A stretch of DNA of 64,000 bases from Corynebacterium minutissimum (GTDB lineage: Bacteria; Actinomycetota; Actinomycetes; Mycobacteriales; Mycobacteriaceae), in the NCBI RefSeq assembly GCF_000805675.1, contig NZ_JSEF01000016.1, positions 1 to 64,000 on the forward strand. Direction: 5' to 3'. Of the stretch, positions 53,272 to 61,317 are shown in pieces. The position numbers were made by a program, and so were the translations under genes. The first letter of the stretch is position 1. Every line of letters begins with the position of its first letter. The notes beneath the pieces are model-generated. The model was not told where the DNA came from. It did not search any database and saw only the letters and a list, made by a program, of their open reading frames with translations.

Positions 53272-54224
53272 CAGCCCTGCTTGCCCTGGCCTTCGCCGCT
53301 GGAATGATTGCCCCGGTCAATCCCTGCGGTTTCGCCCTCCTGCCCGCCTGGATAGCCCAGACCATCGGGGACGCCCGGACGCGCCCGCTCGCGCTGCGTC
53401 TGGCCCACGGGCTCCGGGCCGGGCTCGCGCTCAGCCTCGGCTTCGCCGGGACCCTGGCAGCCTTCGGGCTGATCGTCAGCGCGGGCGCCAGGACCCTGAT
53501 CAGCGCAGCGCCCTGGCTGGGAATGGCCACCGGGGTGATCCTTCTCCTGCTGGGCCTGGCCATGCTCACCGGACTCACACCACGGCTCCGTCTGCCGGCC
53601 TGGGCCACGAAACCCCGCACACAAGAAGCCGCAGGGGCAGGTCACAAAACCGGGCGCATGGTGGCCTTCGGGATCGGATACGCCGCAGCATCCCTCGGCT
53701 GCACCCTCGGGGTGCTCCTGGCCGTGATCGCCCAAGCCCAGGCCGTCGCCAGCTACGCCGGGCTGCTCGCGGTCTTCGCCGCCTACGCCGCAGGCTCGGC
53801 CACTGTCCTGATACTCGTTTCGGCAGGCACGGCCATCGCCGGGGCCGCCCTCGGGCGAAGAATCACCGGCCTGGCCAAGCACAGCAACCGCATCGCCGCC
53901 TTCATCCTCACCATAACCGGCGCCTACCTCAGCTGGTATTGGTATCCCGCCGCCACCGGCGGAACCGCACAGGCCAACAGCCTCGCCGTATGGTCGGCCG
54001 CCGCCAGCGCCTGGATCAGCGACAACAGCACCCTGATCGCAGCCCTCGCCGCAGCCGTGGTGCTCGCATCGGCATTGGCCGCCCTCAACCGGCGCAGGAG
54101 ACTGCGCATCAGACAGGGAACGCCGCCCACAGGCGAGGGTCCCGGGCAAAGCGGGGAACCCGACTGCTGCACACCAACTCCGGACAACAACTCGACCGAG
54201 GACCGGCCAGGCACGATCCCGTAG
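53268..54224 (+). CDS. CcdA/DsbD-type transmembrane thiol transporter (mer-associated)
   Basis: A 318-residue membrane protein with about six to seven hydrophobic segments. CcdA-family signatures are the first Cys in MIAPVNPCGFALLPAW and the second in AASLGCTLGVLLAV, the pair that passes electrons across the membrane. The C-terminal 60 residues form a polar tail with CC in DCCTPTP, possibly a metal-binding extension. Coupled to the thioredoxin-like lipoprotein, it may move reducing power outward or carry Hg(II) inward in place of MerT/MerP (inference). It ends with GTIP-stop at 54224. Confidence 0.83.
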   Translation: MTALLALAFAAGMIAPVNPCGFALLPAWIAQTIGDARTRPLALRLAHGLRAGLALSLGFAGTLAAFGLIVSAGARTLISAAPWLGMATGVILLLLGLAMLTGLTPRLRLPAWATKPRTQEAAGAGHKTGRMVAFGIGYAAASLGCTLGVLLAVIAQAQAVASYAGLLAVFAAYAAGSATVLILVSAGTAIAGAALGRRITGLAKHSNRIAAFILTITGAYLSWYWYPAATGGTAQANSLAVWSAAASAWISDNSTLIAALAAAVVLASALAALNRRRRLRIRQGTPPTGEGPGQSGEPDCCTPTPDNNSTEDRPGTIP

Positions 54225-54547
54225 CTGGCCGAGGACTCCCAAAAAGCAATGGGGAGAGGGAACCTTGCCCATCTTCTGGCAAACGAGGCGCGCGCCTATC
54301 AGGACAGGTTGGTACAGCGGCATCAGGCCGGAAGTCAATTCGTGCAGAGGACTTCGGGCAATCCGTCAGGAGCCCTCTGTACCGCCCCCGCAATGACGGG
54401 AACGTCAGTGTGGTGGACTTCGGAAAGCCACAGTGACACCCACTAGTTGTACTCGACCGTGACGTTGGTGGCACTTTCGGTCTTGTGAAATAGCTAGGCC
54501 TCCTGGCTTAGTGGAGCTGTCTAGTTCTTCACTGCCAGGAGGCCTCT
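54225..54547. other. Gap between the mer operon and IS481 remnant
   Basis: Some 320 high-GC bases. A minus-strand frame (54474-54109) overlaps the CcdA-like gene and does not resemble a protein family. No structure beyond a GCCTCCTGG/CCAGGAGGC inverted repeat (54502-54545) directly before the IS481 fragment, which may be its end. Confidence 0.4.
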
Positions 54548-54763
54548 ATGCCCAACGGTAACGCCCGCTTGACCACGCATGCGAGAGCGTTGCTGGTGGC
54601 CAGGCAAGCTCATCCATATCGATGTGAAGAAACTCAGCCGCACCCCCGACAGCGGCGGTTGGCGAGTCCACGACCGATCCGCGACCGGAAGACCCGATCG
54701 GGTTCGACCACGTCCATGCCGCTGTCGATGACCACACCCGACTCGCTTATATGGCCCACTAGC
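54548..54763 (+). pseudogene. IS481-family transposase remnant, internally deleted
   Basis: The first codons read MPNGNARLTTHARALLVARQ, the usual start of IS481 transposases. After a deletion the DDE part appears in another frame as KLIHIDVKKLSRTPDSGGW and a final VDDHTRLAY segment, then stops. A fragment of about 70 codons remains of about 330. Confidence 0.65.
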
Positions 54764-54972
54764 GGTCGCGGAGCGTCCTGAAAACCTAAAGTTTTATGAG
54801 ACACCCGGCAGGAACTGGAATGTGAGACCGTTTCATGGGGCAATTGGCCTCCTCCCCGTCTCACTAAAGCGTCTCGCCCTAAGTTGTCGCAGGGTGGTGC
54901 TCGGTAGGGGTTTGTGAGGCATAATCGAGACATGAGGCTTTTGGGGTACACCCCACTTTTACAATAAGGTAC

Positions 54973-55269
54973 ATGTTTGAATTTCGCGTATATTCGCCGA
55001 CTTTAAAGACAACGTTCTTCTACGGTAGGGAGCCAAGCTTTGAGCAGGCCTGGGACAAGGCCGTGGTCTACATTTTGAATGATGCCCGTTGGAAAGACCA
55101 AAGCAATATCATTGATGCCATAGCTGCAACGGAGACAAAGTCAGAACATGCCACAAATGGGTGGATAGACGTCAGCCTTGGCCGGAATATGCAAAATGTT
55201 TACGAGCAACACGAAGTTGCGGTCATGATTGATAAAACTGCACGTGTCATGAACAATTTAGGACACTGA
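54973..55269 (+). CDS. Unrecognised 98-residue protein
   Basis: Starts at an ATG with AATAAGG upstream. Acidic, mixed alpha/beta: MFEFRVYSPTLKTTFFYGRE, EQAWDKAVVYILNDARWKDQ, and a helix HEVAVMIDKTARVMNNLGH. No signal peptide, membrane segment or metal motif. It lies between transposon remnants and a broken phosphoribosyltransferase. Lower GC than the mer DNA. Possibly a plasmid- or element-borne gene. Confidence 0.55.
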   Translation: MFEFRVYSPTLKTTFFYGREPSFEQAWDKAVVYILNDARWKDQSNIIDAIAATETKSEHATNGWIDVSLGRNMQNVYEQHEVAVMIDKTARVMNNLGH

Positions 55270-55289
55270 GTTAAGTCGGTTAGGGTACA

Positions 55290-55755
55290 CCACGTTACGA
55301 GATAATCTTCCAACTCTTGCTCAAGCAGTCAGTCCGGTAGAAGTGATAACTCACGTCCCCTCTACCAACCGCAGTCCCGGACGCGACCGTGGGGCACTTG
55401 CTAGTGCCCTCAATTCTGCTCTCGGTCATATATCCGAAATCGTCTCACACCAGCGGCTTTAGAATCTTCAGGTGATAACACCGGCGCGTCCCACACAATA
55501 AGCCCAGATCGTTTTTCAGTGATAGATCCTGCTGCAGTCGCCGGTCGGCACGTGCTGCTAGTGGAGGACACTTGGGTCAGCGGAGCCAGTGCGCAATCAG
55601 AAGCGGTATCTCTGCACCGAGCAGGCGATCACCATGTCACTGTCATGTGTATCGCCAGGATGCTGAAAGCCAAGTGGGAAGACGGGACTTACTTGGCATC
55701 TCAATACGCCACCTTGCTGCCTCCACAGCAAGACACTACAGTTTTCAATCCTTAA
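55290..55755 (+). pseudogene. Phosphoribosyltransferase (ComF-like), frameshifted
   Basis: Two frames together read as one PRTase: LAQAVSPVEVITHVPSTNRS and PGRDRGALASALNSALGHIS up to about 55460, then, after a one-base shift near the TTTAGAAT, PDRFSVIDPAAVAGRHV and the PRPP-binding loop LLVEDTWVSGASAQSEA. The conserved loop identifies a type I phosphoribosyltransferase of the sort found beside competence or plasmid genes. The start is unclear and the shift plus stops make it non-functional. Confidence 0.55.
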
Positions 55756-55783
55756 ACAAGGAGATCTGAACATACTTTTAGAC

Positions 55784-55952
55784 GGCGCTGTTGCAAAGTT
55801 GGGCCAGGGCACGATGTTTACCTACGGGCACCCGAACCCAGACGCGGTGATCGTCAGCCGGATATTCGAGACAGCTTAAGCACCCCGGAGCAAGGACAAC
55901 TAATGTCTTGAGGGTAGGCTTTTCGACCCTGGCCCAACTTTGCAACAGCACC
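55784..55952 (+). mobile_element. IS6-derived MITE (169 bp)
   Basis: Inverted repeats of 26 bp, GGCGCTGTTGCAAAGTTGGG at the left and GGTGCTGTTGCAAAG on the complementary right end, each continuing CCAGGG. The interior holds only the last codons of an IS6 transposase (MFTYGHPNPDAVIVSRIF) and its stop. The flanks TTTTAGAC and GCGTAGGT are not duplicates. It is an internally deleted derivative, mobilisable in trans if the transposase recognises it. Confidence 0.78.
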
Positions 55953-56172
55953 GCGTAGGTAAAATAACGGGTTAAGTGACAATTTTCGATTATGTGACCT
56001 TGGATGACTGTGTCGTTTTGAGGAGTCGTCTGCACGGATTTCAGAAGTCCTCTGCACTATCGCCATCCACTCCGGAGAGGCCGCGGGCGTTCGTCCACTT
56101 CATCTGGAACGCGACTCGACAGAGCGCATTCAATCGGATGGTCTCTTTCTCCCTGCGAAGGATGGGGGCACT

Positions 56173-56577
56173 TTAGGGTGCCAGGGTGTTGACCAGATCG
56201 AGGAATTCCTCAGCGTAGGCAATTTGCTTGCGTAGCTTTTCGTAGCGGGTGCGCGTCTCCTCACGAATGTCGGCAAGGGTGGCCTTGGCATTACTCCGTG
56301 CCTGCTGTGCGGGATCACTGTCCTGCCCGCCATCTGAACTATGAAGAATCTCCGCAGCTTCCAGGAATTCTCGCATCTGATCCAGAGTAAACCCCAGCGG
56401 TTTCATCCGTCGCACCAGCAAAACACGACGTACATCAGCCTCACTATAAAGCCTGAACCCACCAGGGCTACGCCCCGATGGGGTAATCAGGCCGACGTTG
56501 TCATAATAACGCAAGGTGGGAATCGACAACCCAGTCTGGTCAACGACCTCGCCGATCTTGAAATTACTGTTTTGCAT
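56173..56577 (-). CDS. MerR-family regulator beside SulP transporter
   Basis: A 134-residue protein. The HTH begins NFKIGEVVDQTGLSIPTLRYYDNVGLI and continues GGFRLYSEADVRRVLLVRRM, then a helical coiled-coil region. No cysteine pair is evident, so metal sensing of the classical kind is unlikely. It is divergent from the SulP gene with a MerR-type dyad between them, so it probably activates that transporter. Confidence 0.85.
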   Translation of the reverse strand: MQNSNFKIGEVVDQTGLSIPTLRYYDNVGLITPSGRSPGGFRLYSEADVRRVLLVRRMKPLGFTLDQMREFLEAAEILHSSDGGQDSDPAQQARSNAKATLADIREETRTRYEKLRKQIAYAEEFLDLVNTLAP

Positions 56578-56671
56578 TGCCTGTTCTCCTTCACGGTGAT
56601 GTTGCCCACGGGTTCCTGTACCTGGGTTGGCGGTTGAGTAAAACTCCCGCTACCATGACCACCATCACCAA

Positions 56672-56691
56672 ACCTAAAGTTACTAGAGGGT
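56672..56691 (+). promoter_or_regulatory. MerR-type dyad upstream of the SulP gene
   Basis: ACCTAAAGT-T-ACTAGAGGGT: outer ACCT/AGGgT and inner AGT/ACT arms symmetrical about one base. It resembles MerR-family operators; flanking -35/-10 boxes are weak. Confidence 0.55.
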
Positions 56692-56746
56692 TGGATTCCT
56701 TTCGGGCGTTCGCCCAGTTACCTATCCCCTCAAAGATTGGACATCT

Positions 56747-58306
56747 ATGACTGAAACTAGCACGGCGGCCCCCCGCCCCCTCCTGAGTCCAGACGGCGCT
56801 GATGCCCCTACCGGGATCATCGCATCCTTCCGTTACGCATTTTCTTCCCCCGCCCGTATCCGTATAGAGATTCTGGCCGGACTGGCGGTATCCCTGGCGC
56901 TGATCCCTGAGGCCATTGCCTTTTCCATCCTTGCCGGTGTTGACCCAGCCATGGGTCTGTTTTCCTCGGTAGTCATGGCCATTGCGATCGCCTTTACCGG
57001 TGGCCGCCCGGCAATGATAACCGGCGCCACCGGGGCTATTGCCCTAGTCATTGCTCCTGTGGCGCGTGGTTACGGGATAGATTATTTCATCGCCACCGTC
57101 TTGTTGGGCGGTGTCCTACAAATCGTGCTCGGAGCCCTCGGTGTGGCGAAACTTCAGCGTTTTATCCCCCGATCGGTGATGCTGGGTTTCGTCAATGCAC
57201 TGGGCATTATGATTTTCACCGCCCAACTCGAACACCTCATTGATGTGCCTTGGATGGTCTACCCACTCGTCGGCTTGGGTGTGGTGATCATGATTTTCTT
57301 CCCCAAGCTCACCAGTGTGATCCCCGCCCCGCTGGTCACGATTATCGTGCTCACCGGTTTGGTCATTGCCGCCGGTTTGACTGTCCCGACGGTCTCGGAC
57401 ATGGGCAAGATGCCGGAGACCTTACCGTCCCTGTTTATTCCGAACGTGCCGTGGACGTTGGAGACCCTGCAGATCATCGCGCCTTATGCCCTGGCCATGG
57501 CCGTGGTCGGTCTCATGGAATCGTTGATGACCGCCAAGCTCGTCGATGACATCACCGACACTCATTCCGATAAAACTCGCGAATCCTGGGGACAGGGGGT
57601 GGCTAATATTGCCTCCGGTTTCTTCGGCGGCATGGGCGGCTGCGCGATGATCGGTCAAACCATGATCAACGTCCGCGAATCCGGGGCACGTACCCGCCTA
57701 TCCACCCTGTTAGCCGGTGTGTTCCTGCTGGTCCTGGTCCTGGCACTGGGCGACATCGTTGGCATGATCCCGATGGCTGCGCTGGTGGCAATCATGATCA
57801 TGGTCTCGGTCGGCACCATCGACTGGCACTCGGTGCATCCACGCACCCTTAAACTCATGCCGGTCTCTGAGACCATTGTTATGGCCGTGACGATTATTGC
57901 GACCCTAGCCACCAGCAACCTGGCCATTGGTGTGGTGCTGGGTGTGGTCACCGCGATGATCATGTTCGCCCGTCGGGTGGCACATATCGTTTCCATTGAA
58001 AAGGTCTCCGATATCGACGGCGACGGCGATGGCGAGATTGATACTCGTACCTACCGGGTGCATGGCCAGTTGTTTTGGGCATCAAGCAATGACCTGGTTT
58101 ATCGCTTTGATTACACCGATTCTGCCCGTCATATCACTATTGATCTCACTGAGGCGGAGATCTGGGATGCCTCCACGGTCGCGACCTTTGACGCGATTAC
58201 GCAGAAGTTCCAGGACAGAGGCAAAACCGTGTCCATTATCGGGCTCGACGGCCCCAGTCAGGACCGGCTGAACCGACTGTCTGGCCGGCTTGACACCGGC
58301 CACTAA
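56747..58306 (+). CDS. SulP-family anion transporter with STAS domain
   Basis: A 519-residue protein. About 12 to 14 membrane segments with the SulP N-terminal LAGLAVSLALIPEAIAFSILAG, GRPAMITGATGAIALV and the second-repeat GMGGCAMIGQTMINVRESGA; a C-terminal STAS domain (about 430-519) has ASSNDLVYRFDYTDSARHI and IDLTEAEIWDASTVATFD. It moves sulfate, bicarbonate or another anion. Control by the divergent MerR-type protein is likely. The borders carry no native neighbours, so it appears as an island cargo module. Confidence 0.9.
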   Translation: MTETSTAAPRPLLSPDGADAPTGIIASFRYAFSSPARIRIEILAGLAVSLALIPEAIAFSILAGVDPAMGLFSSVVMAIAIAFTGGRPAMITGATGAIALVIAPVARGYGIDYFIATVLLGGVLQIVLGALGVAKLQRFIPRSVMLGFVNALGIMIFTAQLEHLIDVPWMVYPLVGLGVVIMIFFPKLTSVIPAPLVTIIVLTGLVIAAGLTVPTVSDMGKMPETLPSLFIPNVPWTLETLQIIAPYALAMAVVGLMESLMTAKLVDDITDTHSDKTRESWGQGVANIASGFFGGMGGCAMIGQTMINVRESGARTRLSTLLAGVFLLVLVLALGDIVGMIPMAALVAIMIMVSVGTIDWHSVHPRTLKLMPVSETIVMAVTIIATLATSNLAIGVVLGVVTAMIMFARRVAHIVSIEKVSDIDGDGDGEIDTRTYRVHGQLFWASSNDLVYRFDYTDSARHITIDLTEAEIWDASTVATFDAITQKFQDRGKTVSIIGLDGPSQDRLNRLSGRLDTGH

Positions 58307-58368
58307 CATCCCCCGACTCGAGCACATCGACTTGGCGCCCCAACTTATAACCGGGGCGCCAGTTTATT

Positions 58369-58736
58369 GGTGCTGTTGCACAGTTGGGGCAGTAGGAAGA
58401 GTGACGTGAAATAATCACAGCCATGGGTATCTTCTCCGGTCGTCATTTCCCCCGTGACATCATTCTGTGGGCAGTAGGTGGTACTGCCGCTACGGGGTGA
58501 GCTACCGCGATCTGGAGGAAATGATGACTTCAGCGGGGCGTGCCGGTCGATCACACCACGATCTACCGCTGGGTCCAGAAATACGCCCCTGAGCTGGACA
58601 AGCAAACACGGTGGTACCGGCAGGTACCTGACTGCCAGGCCAGTTCCTGGCGGGTCGATGAGACCTATATCCGGGTCGGCGGCAGGTGGTGCTACCTCTA
58701 TCGGGCGATCACCGCCGGTGGCCAGACCGGTATAGG
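58369..58736 (+). pseudogene. IS6-family element, 3'-truncated divergent remnant
   Basis: Left end GGTGCTGTTGCA at 58369, transposase ATG at 58423, then MGIFSGRHFPRDIILWAV and, after a one-base loss at 58471-58475, YCRYG. It has the same GCGGGGCG shift as the other copies, then VDHTTIYRWVQKYAPELDKQ and DETYIRVGGRWCYLYRAI before it breaks off near 58730 at the IS3 remnant. It has more substitutions than copies 1-3, so it is a separate lineage. Confidence 0.8.
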
Positions 58737-59694
58737 ATAGTCGCTTTATAGGTCACTGGTGATCCGCTTCCAGTTTGTCTATGCCCACCAAACCGAATAC
58801 TCGGCTCACACGGATGTGCCACGTTTTAAAGCTCAATCGCTCCTCGTTTTATAAATGGGTCCAAACCCGTGAAAAGCTCAGGTTAAAGATGTGTTCCGAT
58901 GCCCTTATTGGTGCGAGAATTACAACCATCTTCGATGATGAGCACGGGCTTTATGGTGCTAAACGCATCGCTGCAAGCCTCAACAGTGATACGAATTTCG
59001 GCCCGATAAATCACAAGAAAGTCGCACGCATCATGAAATCCATGGGACTTAAAGGCTTTACCAAGCGCCGCCGATGTGCCACTACCAGGCGCAAGCCTGG
59101 CCACCGTGTCATGCCGGACTTAGTAGGCCGTAAATTCACAGCCACCGAGCCGAACCGCATTTATGTTGGCGACATTACCTACCTGCCCTGTAAGGGTGGC
59201 AAGAACATGTATTTGGCCACAGTCATTGACACGTATTCACGGAAACTTGCAGGTTATTCGCTCGCAGACTGTCAGATGCGAGTGTCACTGGTCGTCGATG
59301 CAATAGCCCGCGCGCACGGTGTGCGTGGCAGTCTTGACGGGGCTGTATTCCATTCCGATCACGGCAGTGTGTACAGCTGACAAGCCTTTAGGAGCTATTG
59401 CTCGTCGTTGGGTGTGCGCCAATCCATGGGCGCGGTAGGAACGAGTGCGGATAATGCCCTAGCAGAGTCGTTTAACGCTACTTTAAAGCGGGAAGTCTTA
59501 CGTGATAGGAAAGTCTTTGACAATCCCATTATCTGCCGGCAGGAAGTCTTCCGGTGGTGCATGCGCTACAACACGCGCCGGCGACACTCGTGGTGCAACC
59601 TTCTAGCTCCCGATGCCTTCGAAGCACTCACATCAGCTACACTGACCAAAGCAGCATAGCTAACCCCCGACGTGTCCACTGTCCGGGGGTCAGG
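58737..59694 (+). mobile_element. IS3-family element, 5'-truncated
   Basis: Retains orfB and the right end (CCCCCGACGTGTCCACT, 59663-59679, to about 59694). orfA and the left end are absent, cut at the junction with the IS6 remnant. A matching solo end lies at 15536-15568, in inverse orientation. Confidence 0.75.
58775..59659 (+). pseudogene. IS3-family transposase OrfB with in-frame stop
   Basis: Reads RMCHVLKLNRSSFYKWV, HGLYGAKRIAASL, the first Asp in YVGDITYLPCKGGKN and the second in VFHSDHGSVYS, then TGA at 59378-59380; the same frame continues QAFRSYCSSLGVRQSMGAVG, then SADNALAESFNATLKREVL with the Glu, to TAA at 59657-59659. A second frame change near 58775 separates the first OrfB residues. 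Non-functional. Confidence 0.82.
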
Positions 59695-59937
59695 TACCCA
59701 GCAGTGCGTTGCGCTGACCGGTCAGTTCTTGCCGCTGTTCGGTAAGGGTGTCGTCCTCTGGGGCGAGCGCGCGCCGCGGCGTGTCCAGGCCGACATCGAC
59801 AGCACGGTGGTCTACCGTGCTGCGAAATTGATCAGAGACGACGACTAGCTGTAGCCCTGCTACACGCCCTGTACGGTCTTCTGAGGTCTGTTAGGGTTCG
59901 TCGGCAGTAGTGCCTCAATTCGGTCTCTGGCGGTAAG

Positions 59938-59971
59938 AAACCCGTCTCAGCATTCGTTCTGAGGCGGGTTT
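59938..59971. terminator. Bidirectional terminator between IS3 and integrase
   Basis: Hairpin AAACCCGTCTCAG with CTGAGGCGGGTTT (59938-59950, 59959-59971), loop CATTCGTT, flanked by A and T runs. It should stop integrase transcription on the minus strand. Confidence 0.75.
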
Positions 59972-59983
59972 GTGTTCGTCTCG

Positions 59984-61138
59984 TTAGTTCCTTGCGGCGC
60001 GTCGTGCGAGTTCGTTCATGCGTTCTTCTGCGGCTTCTTGGTAGTGCATCGCGCTGGCGACGTCTGAGTGTCCTAGCCATGCCATGATCTCTGCGAGTGT
60101 AGCCCCTGCCTGTGCAAACCGTGTGCCTGAGTAGTGCCGCAATGCGTGGAAGTGTAGGTCTGGGCGTCCTGCTTGTGTTCGCGCCTTTCGCCAGTGGTAC
60201 TGGAAACCTGAATAGGTAACGTTGAGCAGTTGGTCTCCGTGCGTGTTTACGTGGTCTGCGATTGATCGTGCGTCGTTGCCGAAGACAGTTACGCTGCGCA
60301 CTCCGGCTCGTGACTTGGGCCGTTTGACTTCGCGGGTGCCGCCTGCGAGTCGTACCTCTGCCTTGTCCACGTTGATGTGCACGGCGTCGATCTCGCCGCG
60401 TTCGTCCCGTGTGACCGTGAAGTCATCACGTGTCAGTGCTTGTATCTCTCCCCAGCGCAAACCCGCCGCTGCTGCAGTAATGACTGGGTAGCGAAGGTGT
60501 TCAGGCATCGCCTCAATAATGATGTCTAGCTCTGAGTCGGTTGGTGCCGTCACGGTGAGTTCTGTGGATGTCTTCGACCCGCCGCGTACCCTGCACGGGT
60601 TTTTTGCTATGAGTCCGTCTTCCTCGGCGGTCTTCAACACGCTCTTCATCAGGTCGTATTGGCGTCCTACAGACGTCTTCTTGCCGGATTTGAGTTGTTC
60701 TGCGTGCCACGTTCGTACTTGGTCGGGCGTGATCGCGTTGATCGGCATGTCGGCCCATACGCTGAGCCTGTCGGTGAGATAGCGCCTGTACTCCTCGCGT
60801 GTTCTGCTGGCGAGCCTATCTCCCTGTGAGTTCGTGCGGGTGTCAACCCATTGTGTTGCGTATTGCTTGAACGTGACTGCACCTCGCTGTCGTTCTGCCG
60901 CCTCGCGTGCTTGGGTCTCTTCTCGTTCGCGTGGGTGTGTCCATGCGTGCTGGGCTATGAGGGCGTGTTCGCTGGCGAGCCACACTTCTGCGTCTGCACG
61001 CCTGTCATATGTGGTTGGTCCTGTGATGCGTTTGCGGGTGCCTTCTGCTGACGGGTCCGGGTAAGACGCTTGCCAGCGTCCGGAGGGCAATTTCTTGATT
61101 GACCCCCACCGTGCGCGGCGTCCTCGTGATTGTGGCAT
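59984..61138 (-). CDS. int: Tyrosine recombinase/integrase of the island
   Basis: A 384-residue phage-type integrase from the ATG at 61138 (AGGAGGA four bases upstream). N-terminal AP2-like arm-binding region (GSIKKLPSGRWQASYPDP), SAM-like core-binding region (FKQYATQWVDTRTNSQGDRL), and the catalytic domain with Arg in GLRWGEIQALT, HALRHYSGTRFAQAG (His-x-x-Arg), LGHSDVASAMHY (His, then the Tyr nucleophile). It should recombine the 27-bp tRNA-Asn repeats. Facing attR at close range is the normal arrangement. Confidence 0.93.
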   Translation of the reverse strand: MPQSRGRRARWGSIKKLPSGRWQASYPDPSAEGTRKRITGPTTYDRRADAEVWLASEHALIAQHAWTHPREREETQAREAAERQRGAVTFKQYATQWVDTRTNSQGDRLASRTREEYRRYLTDRLSVWADMPINAITPDQVRTWHAEQLKSGKKTSVGRQYDLMKSVLKTAEEDGLIAKNPCRVRGGSKTSTELTVTAPTDSELDIIIEAMPEHLRYPVITAAAAGLRWGEIQALTRDDFTVTRDERGEIDAVHINVDKAEVRLAGGTREVKRPKSRAGVRSVTVFGNDARSIADHVNTHGDQLLNVTYSGFQYHWRKARTQAGRPDLHFHALRHYSGTRFAQAGATLAEIMAWLGHSDVASAMHYQEAAEERMNELARRAARN

Positions 61139-61152
61139 GCGCTCCTCCTTGC

Positions 61153-61170
61153 GTGCTACATACATGCTAC
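61153..61170 (+). repeat. Arm-type direct repeats near attR
   Basis: GTGCTAC (61153) and ATGCTAC (61164), the same 11-base period as the pair near attL. Just upstream of the integrase start. Confidence 0.5.
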
Positions 61171-61263
61171 ATCTATTGGCACTGATTGACGTTCAATGGC
61201 GTTCAATGTCGTCAATAAACGTTTATATGCAGGTATTTTATATTTCTACCTTAATTACTCTAC

Positions 61264-61290
61264 CTGGTTCGAGCCCAGTTGGAGGAGCAA
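61264..61290 (+). repeat. attR of the tRNA-Asn genomic island
   Basis: Identical 27-bp copy of the tRNA-Asn 3' end found at 34836-34862. The rest of a tRNA is missing, as expected for the displaced end of the original gene's downstream flank. Confidence 0.92.
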
Positions 61291-61293
61291 ATG

Positions 61294-61317
61294 AGCCGCC
61301 TGGAAACAGGCGGCTTT
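61294..61317 (+). terminator. Displaced native terminator of tRNA-Asn
   Basis: GCCGCCTG-GAAA-CAGGCGGC followed by TTTT, three bases after attR. Before integration this would have followed the tRNA directly. Confidence 0.82.

Larger units (their letters stand above)
34836..61290. mobile_element. Integrated genomic island in tRNA-Asn (26.4 kb)
   Basis: Defined by the 27-bp direct repeats at both ends, a tyrosine integrase at the right end, a small HTH excisionase-like gene at the left end, and paired arm-type repeats near both ends. Cargo includes a drug-efflux cassette, a sulfur-stress operon, cydABDC, mercury resistance and a SulP transporter, with at least three full IS6 copies and several remnants. 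No conjugation or replication genes were recognised, so it is probably mobilised in trans or fixed. Confidence 0.85.

Noticed and set aside
53088..54338. 416-codon minus-strand frame across the mer-linked CcdA-like gene
   Set aside because: Gly/Cys/Gln-rich low-complexity product antisense to a well-supported membrane protein; typical of GC-rich shadows.
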